DNA of 32,412 nt. It comes from Paracoccaceae bacterium (GTDB taxonomy: Bacteria; Pseudomonadota; Alphaproteobacteria; Rhizobiales; Stappiaceae). The notes beneath the pieces were generated by a model. It did no database searches. It was not told the DNA's origin and worked only from the letters and a program-made list of their open reading frames with translations. Positions 1 to 8,051 of the stretch are shown here, piece after piece. How positions within the stretch are numbered: the first letter of the stretch is position 1; each line of letters starts with the position of its first letter. The stretch spans positions 1-32,412 of the forward strand of contig PARB01000028.1 of NCBI GenBank assembly GCA_002709505.1. The letters are read 5' to 3'. The position numbers and the translations under genes were made by a program.

Positions 1-404
1 TCGGCTCGCGCGCCGAACAGCGTCTTGGCAACCGCATCGGGGCGGATGGTGCCGAGGGACGGCACAAGCGCCAGCGGCGCGTTCGCCTCTTCGGCCAAAG
101 CGCGGCGGTTGTCGGGCGCGGGCACGGGAAGCGGCGCGGAGGCGGTGACGACGGGGGTTTCCGGCAGCGCCACCGCAACGGTGGAGACGATACGGCCGAT
201 GTCGAGCGGCGGCTTGTCCTTCGGGCGCGGCGCGTCCTCGGCAACGGCGGCGGACGGCATCTGCACGGCGAGCAGGCCGGCAAGTGCCGCCGCACGCCAT
301 GCGCACCCGAAGAGCGCAGGGAGGCCGAAGCCGGGCTGGCCGAATGCGCGAGCGCGGACGCCCCCGCCTGGACCGAGACGACCGTATGACATTGTTCCTG
401 CCAT
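1..404 (-). CDS. Secreted protein of unknown function, N-terminal part
   Basis: A reverse-strand reading frame stays open from an ATG at 404 to the left edge, about 134 codons, so the C-terminus and the domain that would name it are missing. The start has a good ribosome site (GGGGAG, 8 bases upstream). The first ~35 residues are Gly/Arg-rich, followed by a hydrophobic stretch (AALAGLLAVQMPSAAVA) and an Ala-x-Ala-like cleavage region before EDAPRPKD, which reads as a Sec signal peptide. What follows is a Pro/Ala-rich low-complexity linker typical of envelope proteins. I do not recognise the family. Two CtrA-like boxes lie ~70-105 bases upstream of the start, hinting at cell-cycle-linked expression. 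The signal peptide is seen; the function is unknown. Confidence 0.6.
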   Translation of the reverse strand, partial: MAGTMSYGRLGPGGGVRARAFGQPGFGLPALFGCAWRAAALAGLLAVQMPSAAVAEDAPRPKDKPPLDIGRIVSTVAVALPETPVVTASAPLPVPAPDNRRALAEEANAPLALVPSLGTIRPDAVAKTLFGARA

Positions 405-474
405 GCCTGTCACTCCCCGAAAAATCGCCCGGACCGCAAGTCGCGGCCCGCACGCCAGTGTCGCCGGCGAAGCG

Positions 475-511
475 TTTACGTCCGGTTAACCATAAACGCC
501 TTGTTAACCAT
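475..511 (-). promoter_or_regulatory. Tandem CtrA-like binding boxes
   Basis: Two copies of TTAACCAT lie at 486-493 and 504-511. Each is preceded at exactly seven bases by a near-match half-site (TTTA at 475-478; TAAA at 493-496), giving TTTA-N7-TTAAC and TAAA-N7-TTAAC. The known consensus of the alphaproteobacterial master regulator CtrA is TTAA-N7-TTAAC, and TTAACCAT is the half-site usually reported in rhizobia. The boxes sit between the stop of the patatin gene and the start of the secreted-protein gene at 404, so that gene is the likely target. Confidence 0.5.
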
Positions 512-520
512 GGCCGCCCC

Positions 521-1558
521 TCAGTCCGCGCGCTCGCTCATGCCCTCGGCCAGCCGGTCGAGCGCGATGGTGTTGTCGCGGATGATCCGGTCGGCGGCGC
601 CGTTCAGCTCGATGATGTTGCCCGGCCGCGTGTTGTCGAGGTCGTCGGCGCCTTGCGGCAGCGTGCCGTCGAGGCGCAGGATGCTTGCAACACCGGCCTC
701 CGCCAGCACCCGCTCAGCCGCATAGGCGGTCGTGACCGACTGGCCGTGCCGGCCCATGGTGACGAGCGGCACGCCGTTTTTCGCGGCCAGCCAGCCAAGC
801 GGACCCCAGGCGGCGGCCTGGGGATAGGTGAAGCGCGGCGCAAGCTCGCCACCCGTGCCGAGCGAGACGATCACCATGTCCTTCGGTTCCCAGCCGAGCT
901 TGCGCCCTTCCAGATAGGCCGCCATGACGGGATTGTTCATGTAGAGGCCGCCGTCGACGAGCACGCGCTCGCCGCCCTCGCCGCCGATGCGCTCCGCCTT
1001 CACCGGTTCAAACAGCGTCGGCGTCGCCATGGCGGCGCGCACCGCCTGCCAGATGTAGAAATCCTCCGGCCGCTCGCCATCACTCTCGCGGCCGTTGCTC
1101 ATGATCACCGGGCGGCGCGCCTCGATGTCATAGGCCGGCAGCACCAGCCGGGTCAGCGCCGAGGCGATGGAGGTCCAGCCGAAGCGGTCCTTCAGGAGCC
1201 GCTCCAGCGGGCGCGGGTCGTAGCGCTCGTCGAAGGGGGCGGAGGGGTTGGCGACCAGCCGCTCCAGCAGGCCGCGCCGGCGGAACACCTCGCGCGCCTC
1301 CACCTCGAAGAAGCGCCGCAAGTCCTCGATGGTGGCCGCCGGCGCGCCGCTGCGGTCGTCGGGTTTCGGCGCGGCCACGCCGGCGGCGATCAGTCCGCCG
1401 GTCGAAACGCCGGCAACCAGATCGAAATAGCGGTTGAGCGGCGCGGTCTTGCCATGGGTGCGCAGGCGCGCCTCCAGCGTCTCCAGGATGCGCAAGGGGA
1501 TCAGCCCCCGAATGCCGCCGCCGTCGATCGCCAGAATGAAATGCTTGCGCCGTGCCAT
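521..1558 (-). CDS. Patatin-like phospholipase
   Basis: A 345-residue serine lipid acyl hydrolase of the patatin family, expected to cleave fatty-acyl esters of phospholipids with a Ser-Asp dyad. All three family signatures are visible: the oxyanion-hole loop DGGGIRG at residues 12-18, the nucleophile elbow GVSTGG with Ser52, and the Asp-containing DGG at 202-204. There is no signal peptide or membrane segment, so it is probably cytosolic or peripherally bound. The frame is open further upstream, but I chose the ATG at 1558 because the family starts right before the first beta strand (RKHFILAIDGGG) and GAGG lies about 6 bases upstream. The alpha/beta hydrolase gene at 1685-2485 lies upstream on the same strand across a 126-base gap. 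Family call is firm; substrate is unknown. Confidence 0.92.
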   Translation of the reverse strand: MARRKHFILAIDGGGIRGLIPLRILETLEARLRTHGKTAPLNRYFDLVAGVSTGGLIAAGVAAPKPDDRSGAPAATIEDLRRFFEVEAREVFRRRGLLERLVANPSAPFDERYDPRPLERLLKDRFGWTSIASALTRLVLPAYDIEARRPVIMSNGRESDGERPEDFYIWQAVRAAMATPTLFEPVKAERIGGEGGERVLVDGGLYMNNPVMAAYLEGRKLGWEPKDMVIVSLGTGGELAPRFTYPQAAAWGPLGWLAAKNGVPLVTMGRHGQSVTTAYAAERVLAEAGVASILRLDGTLPQGADDLDNTRPGNIIELNGAADRIIRDNTIALDRLAEGMSERAD

Positions 1559-1684
1559 GGAAACCTCGCGTTGCCGGACCGGGCGCGGGGACTGCGCCGG
1601 TCTGTGATCTTGCCGCGCCAAGCCTTGGCAGGAAATACGACGAAGCGATGACCCGCCCGTCAAAAATCCCGCCGCTGGAGCGTT

Positions 1685-2485
1685 TCAGCCGGCCTCAGCT
1701 TCCAGTGCCTCGGCCTGCCGGTCAATGGCGGCAATCAGACGCGCGATATCGGCCGGGCGCGACAGTCGGTGATCGCCGTCCTTGATGAGCGTCAGCACGA
1801 CGTCGTCGAGCGCCAGGCAATCGACCAGCCGCAGGGCATGGCGCCAGGGCACGGCATCGTCGCGCTGACCCTGCAGGATGGTGACCGGGCAGCCGGTCTC
1901 GATCGGACCGCCGAGCAGCAGGTTGTCGCGGCCGTCCTCGATCAGCGCGCGGGTGATCACATAGGGGCTGTCGTCATATTCCGAAGGCCGCTCGAAACGG
2001 CCCTCGCGCAGGATCGTGTCGCGGATCTCGTCGGTGAACTCATGCTTCCACATCAGTTCCTCGGTGAAATCGGGCGCCGGCGCGATCAGCACCATGCCGG
2101 CGAGATCCGTGCGGGCGCGCAACGCCTTCGCTAGCAGAAGCGCGATCCAGCCGCCCATGGAGGAGCCGACGACGATGGTGGGTTCGCGGCAGAAGGCTTC
2201 AAAGACGGCGACCGCCTCCTCCGTCCATCTGGAGATCGTGCCGTCCTCGAAATCGCCGCCCGAAAGGCCGTGACCGGAATAATCGAGCCGCGTTACCGCC
2301 CGGCCGGTCGTGCGGGCAAAGGCTGCGATCTCTTCCGCCTTGGTGCCGGCCATGTCCGACTTGAAGCCCGACAGCCACAGGATGCCGCAGCGCCCCGGCG
2401 CGCCGTCTTCGCGCAGCACGGCGATCTCGCGCGCCGCCTCTCCGGTTCCCACCGTGATCCGCTGTGCCTGATCCTGCTGCGTCAT
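1685..2485 (-). CDS. Alpha/beta hydrolase, ABHD10-like
   Basis: A 266-residue alpha/beta-hydrolase. The nucleophile elbow is GSSMGG (Ser109), the acid is probably in GQRDDAVPW and the catalytic His in the GDHRL motif near the C-terminus. The strand-3 segment (LWLSGFKSDM, then RLDYSGHGLSGG) and the GSSMGGW elbow resemble the ABHD10/palmitoyl-thioesterase-like group common in alphaproteobacteria, so an ester or thioester substrate is likely but unproven. There is no signal peptide. A longer frame exists upstream, but the ATG at 2485 has GGAGG six bases before it, and the upstream extension is low-complexity and overlaps the divergent glycosyltransferase gene. Divergent from that gene across 124 bases, which must hold both promoters. 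Confidence 0.9.
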   Translation of the reverse strand: MTQQDQAQRITVGTGEAAREIAVLREDGAPGRCGILWLSGFKSDMAGTKAEEIAAFARTTGRAVTRLDYSGHGLSGGDFEDGTISRWTEEAVAVFEAFCREPTIVVGSSMGGWIALLLAKALRARTDLAGMVLIAPAPDFTEELMWKHEFTDEIRDTILREGRFERPSEYDDSPYVITRALIEDGRDNLLLGGPIETGCPVTILQGQRDDAVPWRHALRLVDCLALDDVVLTLIKDGDHRLSRPADIARLIAAIDRQAEALEAEAG

Positions 2486-2609
2486 ATGCTGCCTCCGCTT
2501 GCCGATGTCCCGACCGATGTGGCACACAGCACGGGCTTTGAGAAGGTGCCCGCCCGCCGCACCGGTCGAAAACCGGACCGCGAGCCGCCCCCGCCCGACA
2601 GGATCCGCC

Positions 2610-3776
2610 GTGACACGCCACACCGTCTTGCAGGTTATCCCGGAACTCCAGACCGGCGGTGCGGAACGCACCACGGTGGATATCGCCGCGGCCCTTGTCG
2701 CCGCCGGGCACCGCGCGCTGGTCGCCTCCGCCGGCGGACGGCTGGTGACGGAGCTGGAGGCCGTCGGCGCCCGGCACATTCGGTTGCCGCTTTCCGCCAA
2801 GTCCCCGGTCGCCATGTGGCGCAACATGCGCGCGCTGAAGCGGCTGATCCTGAGCGAGGGCATCGACCTGGTGCACGCGCGCTCGCGGGCGCCGGCATGG
2901 TCGGCGCTTTGGGCGGCAAGCGCCTGCGACGTGCCCTTCGTCACCACCTATCACGGCATCTACGGCCAGAAGAACGCGGCGAAGGCCTTCTACAATTCGG
3001 TGATGGCGCGCGGCGACGCGGTGATCGCCAATTCGCGCTACACGGCGGAGCTGATCGCCCGGCGGCACCCTTTCGCAAGGGACCGCATCACGGTGATCCC
3101 GCGCGGCTCCGATCTTGCGGCTCTTGCCCCGGACGCGGTGACGGCGGAGCGCCGGCAGGCGCTGGCCACGCGCTGGGGCCTGCCAAGCGACGCGCCGGTG
3201 ATCCTCAACCTCGCCCGGCTGACCAACTGGAAGGGCCAGACGGTGCTGGTGGAAGCGCTTGCCCGCCTTGCCGCAACCTCCGACCGTCCCTGGACGGCCG
3301 TCCTCGCCGGCGACGACCAGGGCCGTGGCGACTATAGGGAGAAGCTCCAAGCGCAGATCGGCGATACCGGGCTTGAGGGGCGCGTGCGTATCGTCGGCCA
3401 TTGCGACGACGTGCCGGCCGCCCTTGCGCTTGCCGATCTTGCGGTCGTCGCCTCGATCGAGCCGGAGGCCTTCGGCCGCGCCGCCGTGGAGGCGCAGGCC
3501 GCCCGCGTTCCGGTGATCGCGACAGATCTGGGCGCCGCGCCCGAGACCGTGCTCGCCCCGCCGGATGTGGCGGAAGACGAACGCACCGGCTGGCGCGTTC
3601 CGCCGGGCGATCCGCAAGCCATGGCGACCGCCATCGCCACGGCGCTTGCGCTCGACGATACCGCTCGCAAAACGCTGACGCAGCGCGCGGCCCGTCATGT
3701 CACGGAGCTCTATTCGCTCGAGGCGATGTGCGCGCGCACGCTCGCGGTCTACGACAGGCTGCTCGCCGAGGTCTGA
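2610..3776 (+). CDS. Glycosyltransferase family 4
   Basis: A 388-residue retaining GT-B glycosyltransferase. The N-terminal GPGTP-like segment (VIPELQTGGAERT, residues 9-21) and the C-terminal donor-binding EX7E motif (Glu286 to Glu294, within EPEAFGRAAVE) place it in GT4, the WaaG/PimB-like group. It probably transfers a nucleotide-activated sugar to a lipid or polysaccharide on the cytosolic membrane face. I chose the GTG at 2610: GGA lies six bases upstream, homologous proteins begin just before HTVLQVIPE, and an in-frame ATG at 2499 would leave only 13 bases to the divergent hydrolase start and add 37 residues of Arg/Pro-rich low complexity. It is isolated from other envelope genes here, so the acceptor cannot be inferred. 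Confidence 0.88.
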   Translation: MTRHTVLQVIPELQTGGAERTTVDIAAALVAAGHRALVASAGGRLVTELEAVGARHIRLPLSAKSPVAMWRNMRALKRLILSEGIDLVHARSRAPAWSALWAASACDVPFVTTYHGIYGQKNAAKAFYNSVMARGDAVIANSRYTAELIARRHPFARDRITVIPRGSDLAALAPDAVTAERRQALATRWGLPSDAPVILNLARLTNWKGQTVLVEALARLAATSDRPWTAVLAGDDQGRGDYREKLQAQIGDTGLEGRVRIVGHCDDVPAALALADLAVVASIEPEAFGRAAVEAQAARVPVIATDLGAAPETVLAPPDVAEDERTGWRVPPGDPQAMATAIATALALDDTARKTLTQRAARHVTELYSLEAMCARTLAVYDRLLAEV

Positions 3777-3784
3777 CCGCAAAA

Positions 3785-3808
3785 ACGCGGGCCGTTTCCG
3801 GCCCGCGT
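3785..3808. terminator. Bidirectional hairpin terminator
   Basis: A 10-bp perfect GC-rich stem (ACGCGGGCCG paired with CGGCCCGCGT) with a TTTC loop lies 8 bases after the glycosyltransferase stop and 31 bases after the convergent chemoreceptor stop. The A-run before it (3781-3785) gives a T-tract on the reverse strand; the forward tail is only partly T-rich. Confidence 0.75.
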
Positions 3809-3839
3809 CTTCTCGTTTCGGTGCCTTGGTCTGGCGGCC

Positions 3840-5825
3840 TCAGGCCGCGCGGATCGTCTGCAGGAAGCGCTCGACCTCGGCGCGCATCTGTTCGGACTGC
3901 GTCATCAGGTTCTGCGCCGAGACCTTGACGGTTTCCGCCGAGGCGCGGGTTTCCTTGGAGGCGGCGCTGACGCCGACGATGTCGGTGGAAACGCTGCGGC
4001 TGCCCGATGCCGCCTCGCCGACATTGCGCGACACTTCCTGGGTGGTTGCCCCCTGCTCTTCCATCGCAGCCGCGATGGCGGCGGAGATGCCGGCGAGATC
4101 CGCCATGATCTTGCCGACGCCGTCGATGGAGCCGACCGCCTCGCGGGTCTCGTTCTGGATCTCGGCGACGAGCCGCGAAATGCCGTCTGTGGCCTTGGCG
4201 GTCTCGCTGGCAAGCGCCTTCACCTCGCCGGCGACGACGGCAAAGCCCTTGCCGGCCTCGCCCGCGCGGGCCGATTCGATGGTCGCGTTCAACGCCAGCA
4301 GGTTGGTCTGGGCCGCGATCTCGGAGATCATCGACACCACCTGACCGATCCGGTCGGCCATGCTGGACAGCGTCTCCATTTGTTGGGCGGTCTTCCGCAC
4401 GTCCTGGGTGGCGCGGTCCGACGCCTGGGAGGCGCGCAGCACCTGTTCGTTGATCTCGCTGATCGAGGCGCTCATTTCCTCCGTTGCGGCGGCGACCGTC
4501 TGGACGTTCGCGGCGGTCTGCTCGGAGGCGGCGGCGGCGCTGGTCGAGCGGGCATCGGCGTCTTCCGAGACCTTCGACATGCGCTGTGCCGTACCGTTGA
4601 GTTCGCTTGATGCCGCGGCGATCGAGGCAACGATCTGGCCGACGGTGGCGTCGAAATTGCGCGCCAGCTCTTCCATCGCCGCCTGTTTCTCGGCTTCCGC
4701 GATCTCCTTCTGCCGGGCCTGGTCGGCCTCCAGCTGGCGGGTGCGGATGGCGTTTTCGCGGAAGGTCTCGACAGCCTTGGCCATGGCGCCGATCTCGCGA
4801 TGGGAGGCGGCGGCCGGGATCTCGACCGACGTGTCACCATCGGCCAGACGCTGCATGGCATCGGTCAGGCCAAGTACCGGACGGGCGATGCTGCGGCCGA
4901 TCAGGGCGACGAGGCCGAGCGTCAGCACCAATGTGGCGCCGGCGGCGATCAGGAAGAACCGATCGACCGAAGCCCGCGAGCTTGCGAGGCTTTCCTCGGC
5001 GCTCAGCATCCCGGCTTCGGCGGACTGCGCCATTTCGCTGACCAGCGGAACGACATCCATATAGGCCTGCTCGAGCCGGGCGACCTCGCCGTCGATCTGC
5101 ATGGCGTTTTCGGCATAGGCTTTGAAGCCGTCGACATAAACATCCATCAGCTTGCCGATTTCCGCCTTGTCGGCTGCGGGCAGGTCGCTTTGCGCGATCA
5201 GCGCGTCGAATTCCGCCCGGCGCTCGGCAATGCGGCCGATGTATTTATCGGACCCGCGCAGCATGAAATCCTTCTCGTGCCGGCGCATCATCAGCATCTT
5301 GACGGTAAGTGCGTCCAGATTGGCGGTGGCGAGCTTTTCCTCCACGGCGTGGACGGCGGAGCGCAAGGCGCCCTGGAGACCGGACTTTTCGTCCAGGCCC
5401 ATGCGTTCATTGAGAGCGACGAGCTTGGAGAAGCTTTCCTCGTGATCCGTGACCTTGTCTTCGAGGCGATCGATCAACCCGCCAAGCTCGACCGCCGCCG
5501 GCATGGCGCGCGCCGATTTCAGGTCCGCGTGGATCTTCTCGCCCTCGGCGCGATAGGCCGCGATATCCGCGACATCCAGCTTTGTCAGGAACTCGGTGGC
5601 CTCGGAGCGCATTCTCAGGCTGCCGGTCTGGATGTCCTTGGCCGCGGACTGCAGGGCCGCATTGTCGGCGCGCGACTGCAAGGCCGTTCCGACCATGCGG
5701 GCGCCCTGGAAATAGGCCGCGGACAGCACCACCACGGCCAGCATGGCCACGACGGCGACAATCCCGATCCGCAGGGAGATCGACAGGCCGGAGGGTTTCA
5801 TAACGGAAGCACGAAGGTTCGCCAC
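3840..5825 (-). CDS. Methyl-accepting chemotaxis protein, HBM-type sensor
   Basis: A 661-residue transmembrane chemoreceptor. From a GTG start the order is: TM1 (~17-38), a ~250-residue periplasmic all-helical region, TM2 (~290-311), a HAMP linker, and the cytoplasmic coiled-coil signalling domain with the canonical hairpin tip ([20 protein letters not shown]). The periplasmic part contains the [10 protein letters not shown] segment typical of helical-bimodular (HBM/TarH-like) sensors that bind small organic acids or amines; the ligand is not predictable. The frame also opens at a GTG at 5855, but the GTG at 5825 has AGGAG eight bases upstream and the earlier one has no clear site. There is no C-terminal CheR/CheB-tethering pentapeptide, so methylation probably relies on other receptors. 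It ends before a shared terminator. Confidence 0.93.
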   Translation of the reverse strand: MANLRASVMKPSGLSISLRIGIVAVVAMLAVVVLSAAYFQGARMVGTALQSRADNAALQSAAKDIQTGSLRMRSEATEFLTKLDVADIAAYRAEGEKIHADLKSARAMPAAVELGGLIDRLEDKVTDHEESFSKLVALNERMGLDEKSGLQGALRSAVHAVEEKLATANLDALTVKMLMMRRHEKDFMLRGSDKYIGRIAERRAEFDALIAQSDLPAADKAEIGKLMDVYVDGFKAYAENAMQIDGEVARLEQAYMDVVPLVSEMAQSAEAGMLSAEESLASSRASVDRFFLIAAGATLVLTLGLVALIGRSIARPVLGLTDAMQRLADGDTSVEIPAAASHREIGAMAKAVETFRENAIRTRQLEADQARQKEIAEAEKQAAMEELARNFDATVGQIVASIAAASSELNGTAQRMSKVSEDADARSTSAAAASEQTAANVQTVAAATEEMSASISEINEQVLRASQASDRATQDVRKTAQQMETLSSMADRIGQVVSMISEIAAQTNLLALNATIESARAGEAGKGFAVVAGEVKALASETAKATDGISRLVAEIQNETREAVGSIDGVGKIMADLAGISAAIAAAMEEQGATTQEVSRNVGEAASGSRSVSTDIVGVSAASKETRASAETVKVSAQNLMTQSEQMRAEVERFLQTIRAA

Positions 5826-6366
5826 GGACAAGGCTCCTGATTTCTTATTTCTCACCTAGCGACAGCCGCCGGCCTCCTGAAAAATATCCATATCAACTGA
5901 ACAAATAACTAATGAGGACAGTGGTTGCAGAACTATACTATGCAATCAAAAGATATATTTCGCAGTCGCAAATTGTTCGCATGAGTAGTGGTGTGCGGAA
6001 GTTACAACCAGACATCTAAAGTCTTCCCGTCGCCGCCTCCCGGCGCGCCGATCGGCGCCGTCGCCACCGCGAAAGCTTCGACACCACGGCGCCGCTCAAG
6101 CGGCGACGGCGGCCACGAGACTGCAATGCCGGTTGACTTTGGCCCGGTTTCGCTGGATTTTCAGGCGAGGTGGAATTGTCGTCCGCCACGGATTTTCCGG
6201 CGCCGGATTACGGTCCGCGCGGCGGCAATCTGCGGCGCTGGTCCGGATCGGACTTGCGCGGGCGGCCGCAAAGGCTCATATGCCTCGGGTGGCATGAGCC
6301 GATGCGCCCAGGGCGAGAGCCGGATTCCGCCGCACAGTGTTTTAACAGCTAGAGGAGATCGCGACC
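5826..6366. other. Divergent intergenic region, no convincing gene
   Basis: 541 bases between the chemoreceptor and infC. Bases ~5878-5990 are strikingly AT-rich against the GC-rich background, which suits the chemoreceptor promoter, though I cannot fix a -35/-10 pair. On the forward strand TTGACT (6133-6138), 17 bases, then GATTTT (6156-6161) is a weak candidate infC promoter, giving a ~200-base leader. Open frames here (for example 5988-6512 forward, 6161-6394 reverse) have low-complexity Arg/Pro/Gly composition and no recognisable protein; I treat them as spurious. Confidence 0.5.
6353..6358 (+). promoter_or_regulatory. Ribosome binding site fixing the ATT start of infC
   Basis: AGGAGA lies 8 bases before ATT at 6367. 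An in-frame TAA at 6343-6345 bounds the gene upstream, and no in-frame ATG, GTG or TTG occurs before 6499, so this site decides the start. Confidence 0.8.
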
Positions 6367-6909
6367 ATTCGCCGTCCATACCGCGCACCGCCACCGACCA
6401 AGGAAGGCCCGCGCACGAACCTAGAGATCCGCGTTCGCGACGTCCAACTCATCGACCAGGACGGGCAGAACCTTGGCGTAACGCCCACGGAAGAGGCAAT
6501 GAGAATGGCTGAGGAAGCCGGTCTCGACCTCGTGGAGATCGCGCCGAATTCCTCGCCCCCCGTCTGCAAGATTCTCGACTATGGTCGCTACAAGTACCAG
6601 AGTCAGAAGAAGGCCGCCGAGGCCCGCAAGAAGCAGAAGGTCGTCGAGGTCAAGGAAATCAAGATGCGTCCGAACATCGACACCCATGACTATGAGGTGA
6701 AGATGCGGAACATGAAGCGGTTCTTCGACGAAGGCGACAAGGTCAAGGTGACCCTTCGCTTCCGTGGCCGCGAGATGGCGCATCAGGATCTTGGCATCGC
6801 CCTGTTGAACAAGGTCCGCGACGAGACCGCCGAATACGCCAAGGTGGAATCGCATCCGCGCCTCGAGGGCCGGCAGATGGTCATGGTGATGGCGCCGATC
6901 GCGCGCTGA
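6367..6909 (+). CDS. infC: Translation initiation factor IF-3 (ATT start)
   Basis: A 180-residue IF-3, the factor that binds the 30S subunit, prevents premature 50S joining and proofreads the start codon. The N-domain ([18 protein letters not shown], then [17 protein letters not shown]), the lysine-rich linker and the C-domain ([17 protein letters not shown], ending [12 protein letters not shown]) are all intact. The first usable ATG (6499) would delete about 44 residues of the conserved N-domain. The frame instead begins at ATT 6367 behind a strong AGGAGA and yields the expected N-terminus [16 protein letters not shown] rare AUU start is the classic autoregulatory device of infC: excess IF-3 rejects its own start codon. 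A terminator follows, so it is separated from rpmI-rplT. Confidence 0.97.
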   Translation: MRRPYRAPPPTKEGPRTNLEIRVRDVQLIDQDGQNLGVTPTEEAMRMAEEAGLDLVEIAPNSSPPVCKILDYGRYKYQSQKKAAEARKKQKVVEVKEIKMRPNIDTHDYEVKMRNMKRFFDEGDKVKVTLRFRGREMAHQDLGIALLNKVRDETAEYAKVESHPRLEGRQMVMVMAPIAR

Positions 6910-6937
6910 TCGCTGTCACGCGTCTTTTTTCAAGCAC

Positions 6938-6962
6938 AAGGTCCGGCCCCGGCCGGACCTTT
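6938..6962 (+). terminator. Terminator after infC
   Basis: Stem AAGGTCCGG/CCGGACCTT (9 bp, loop CCCCGG) starts about 29 bases after the infC stop. The T-tract after it is short, so efficiency is uncertain. Confidence 0.6.
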
Positions 6963-7038
6963 CGCGTATCTGCACTTCGCGTACCTGCACAGGCCCTTTT
7001 CCAGGGCACGGCCTGAGGGGAAAAACGGCACAAGACGC

Positions 7039-7067
7039 TTGTGTTTTGGCCCGCCCCCGCCTATAAG
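7039..7067 (+). promoter_or_regulatory. Sigma-70-type promoter for rpmI-rplT
   Basis: TTGTGT (7039-7044) and TATAAG (7062-7067) are separated by exactly 17 bases. This lies between the infC terminator and rpmI and leaves a leader of roughly 135 bases, long enough for the ribosomal-protein autoregulation known for L20 operons, though I see no definite L20-binding structure. Confidence 0.6.
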
Positions 7068-7209
7068 CCCGTGTCCCGAGCCGCCCGGCTTCGCGGGACT
7101 ATTGGTTTTGCCTTGGTCTCACGACATACGGGCATGCCGTGGCGGTTCGAAACGGCTTCCAACAACAACCGGTGGACTTCAGCCTCCGCCGGGAAAGAAA
7201 GGATGCAAA

Positions 7210-7407
7210 ATGCCCAAGCTGAAGACGAAGTCCGGCGCCAAGAAGCGCTTCAAGCTGACCGCGACCGGTAAGGTCAAGACCGCCCAGGCGGGAAAGCGGC
7301 ACGGCATGATCAAGCGGTCGAACAAGTTCATCCGCAATGCCCGCGGCACGACGACCCTGTCGGAGCCCGATGCCCGCATCGTCAAGCAGTTCCTGCCCTA
7401 CGGCTGA
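7210..7407 (+). CDS. rpmI: 50S ribosomal protein L35
   Basis: A 65-residue, very basic protein matching L35 along its full length: [17 protein letters not shown] at the N-terminus, the central [12 protein letters not shown] segment, and a C-terminus ending IVKQFLPYG. It is a late-assembling component of the large ribosomal subunit. The frame is open upstream to 7039, but the ATG at 7210 has AAAGGA about 6 bases before it and gives the exact family start. It is followed 38 bases later by rplT in the conserved rpmI-rplT order. Confidence 0.98.
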   Translation: MPKLKTKSGAKKRFKLTATGKVKTAQAGKRHGMIKRSNKFIRNARGTTTLSEPDARIVKQFLPYG

Positions 7408-7445
7408 GCTGACGACGTTCCCATTATTCCTGGAGTTAGAAACCC

Positions 7446-7805
7446 ATGTCGCGTGTCAAAAGGGGCGTAACCGCCCACGCAAAGCACAAGAAGGTCATCA
7501 AGGCCGCCAAGGGCTATTATGGCCGTCGCAAGAACACCATCCGTGTCGCCAAGCAGGCCGTGGAGCGCGCAGCGCAATACGCCTACCGCGACCGCAAGGC
7601 CCGCAAGCGCAACTTCCGCGCCCTGTGGATCCAGCGCATCAACGCCGCCGTGCGTGAAGAAGGCCTCACCTACGGCCGCTTCATCGACGGCCTGAACAAG
7701 GCCGGCATCGAGGTCGACCGCAAGGTCCTCTCCGATCTCGCGATTCGCGAGCCGGAAGCGTTCAAGGCGCTGACGGAAAAGGCCAAGGGCGCGCTTTCGG
7801 CGTAA
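7446..7805 (+). CDS. rplT: 50S ribosomal protein L20
   Basis: A 119-residue L20, which binds 23S rRNA and is essential for early large-subunit assembly. Full-length family features are present: the basic N-terminal extension [16 protein letters not shown], the [21 protein letters not shown] helix, [21 protein letters not shown], and the globular part with [28 protein letters not shown] lies about 11 bases upstream of the ATG. It is co-transcribed with rpmI and followed by a strong terminator. Confidence 0.98.
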   Translation: MSRVKRGVTAHAKHKKVIKAAKGYYGRRKNTIRVAKQAVERAAQYAYRDRKARKRNFRALWIQRINAAVREEGLTYGRFIDGLNKAGIEVDRKVLSDLAIREPEAFKALTEKAKGALSA

Positions 7806-7832
7806 GCCGAAGCTGTCTGCAAGCTGACGATC

Positions 7833-7864
7833 AAGGGGCGTGTCCTTTCGGGCGCGCCCCTTTT
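7833..7864 (+). terminator. Rho-independent terminator after rplT
   Basis: An 8-bp stem AAGGGGCG/CGCCCCTT extends through an inner GTCC/GGGC stem to a TTTC loop and is followed by TTTTG. It sits 28 bases past the rplT stop, in the expected place for the end of the ribosomal operon. Confidence 0.85.
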
Positions 7865-7900
7865 GCTTTGGCGCACCGATGCGCTGACGCCGGCTCCGAC

Positions 7901-7994
7901 GCCGCTTTTCTCGTGCCGCGCGTCTTGAGCGCAGCTTTTCCTCTGTCGCGCGTCTTGAGCGCAGCTTTTCCTCTACCGCGCGTCTTGAGCGCGC
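7901..7994. repeat. 30-bp tandem repeat, ~2.5 copies plus a degenerate one
   Basis: Two full 30-base units (7921-7950 and 7951-7980), each starting CGTCTTGAGCGCAGCTTTTC and differing at only two positions, are followed by a partial unit (7981-7994) and preceded by a decayed half-unit (7901-7920). The array lies between the rplT terminator and the Rieske oxygenase gene. No protein, promoter or RNA structure explains it. Confidence 0.85.
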
Positions 7995-8051
7995 GGGGCG
8001 GACCGGCTACGTCATGGGTCGAGCGTTTCGCCCCTTCTGGAGCCTGTTCGG

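Noticed and set aside
2499..2609. Extended N-terminus of the glycosyltransferase from an ATG
   Set aside because: Adds Arg/Pro-rich residues outside the family and would leave 13 bases for two divergent promoters; the GTG at 2610 has a ribosome site.
5988..6512. 174-codon forward open frame ending inside infC
   Set aside because: Low-complexity composition and overlap with the infC start in another frame; no recognisable protein.
6499..6909. infC from the first ATG
   Set aside because: Removes the conserved first half of the N-domain; the ATT start with a strong ribosome site explains the full protein.
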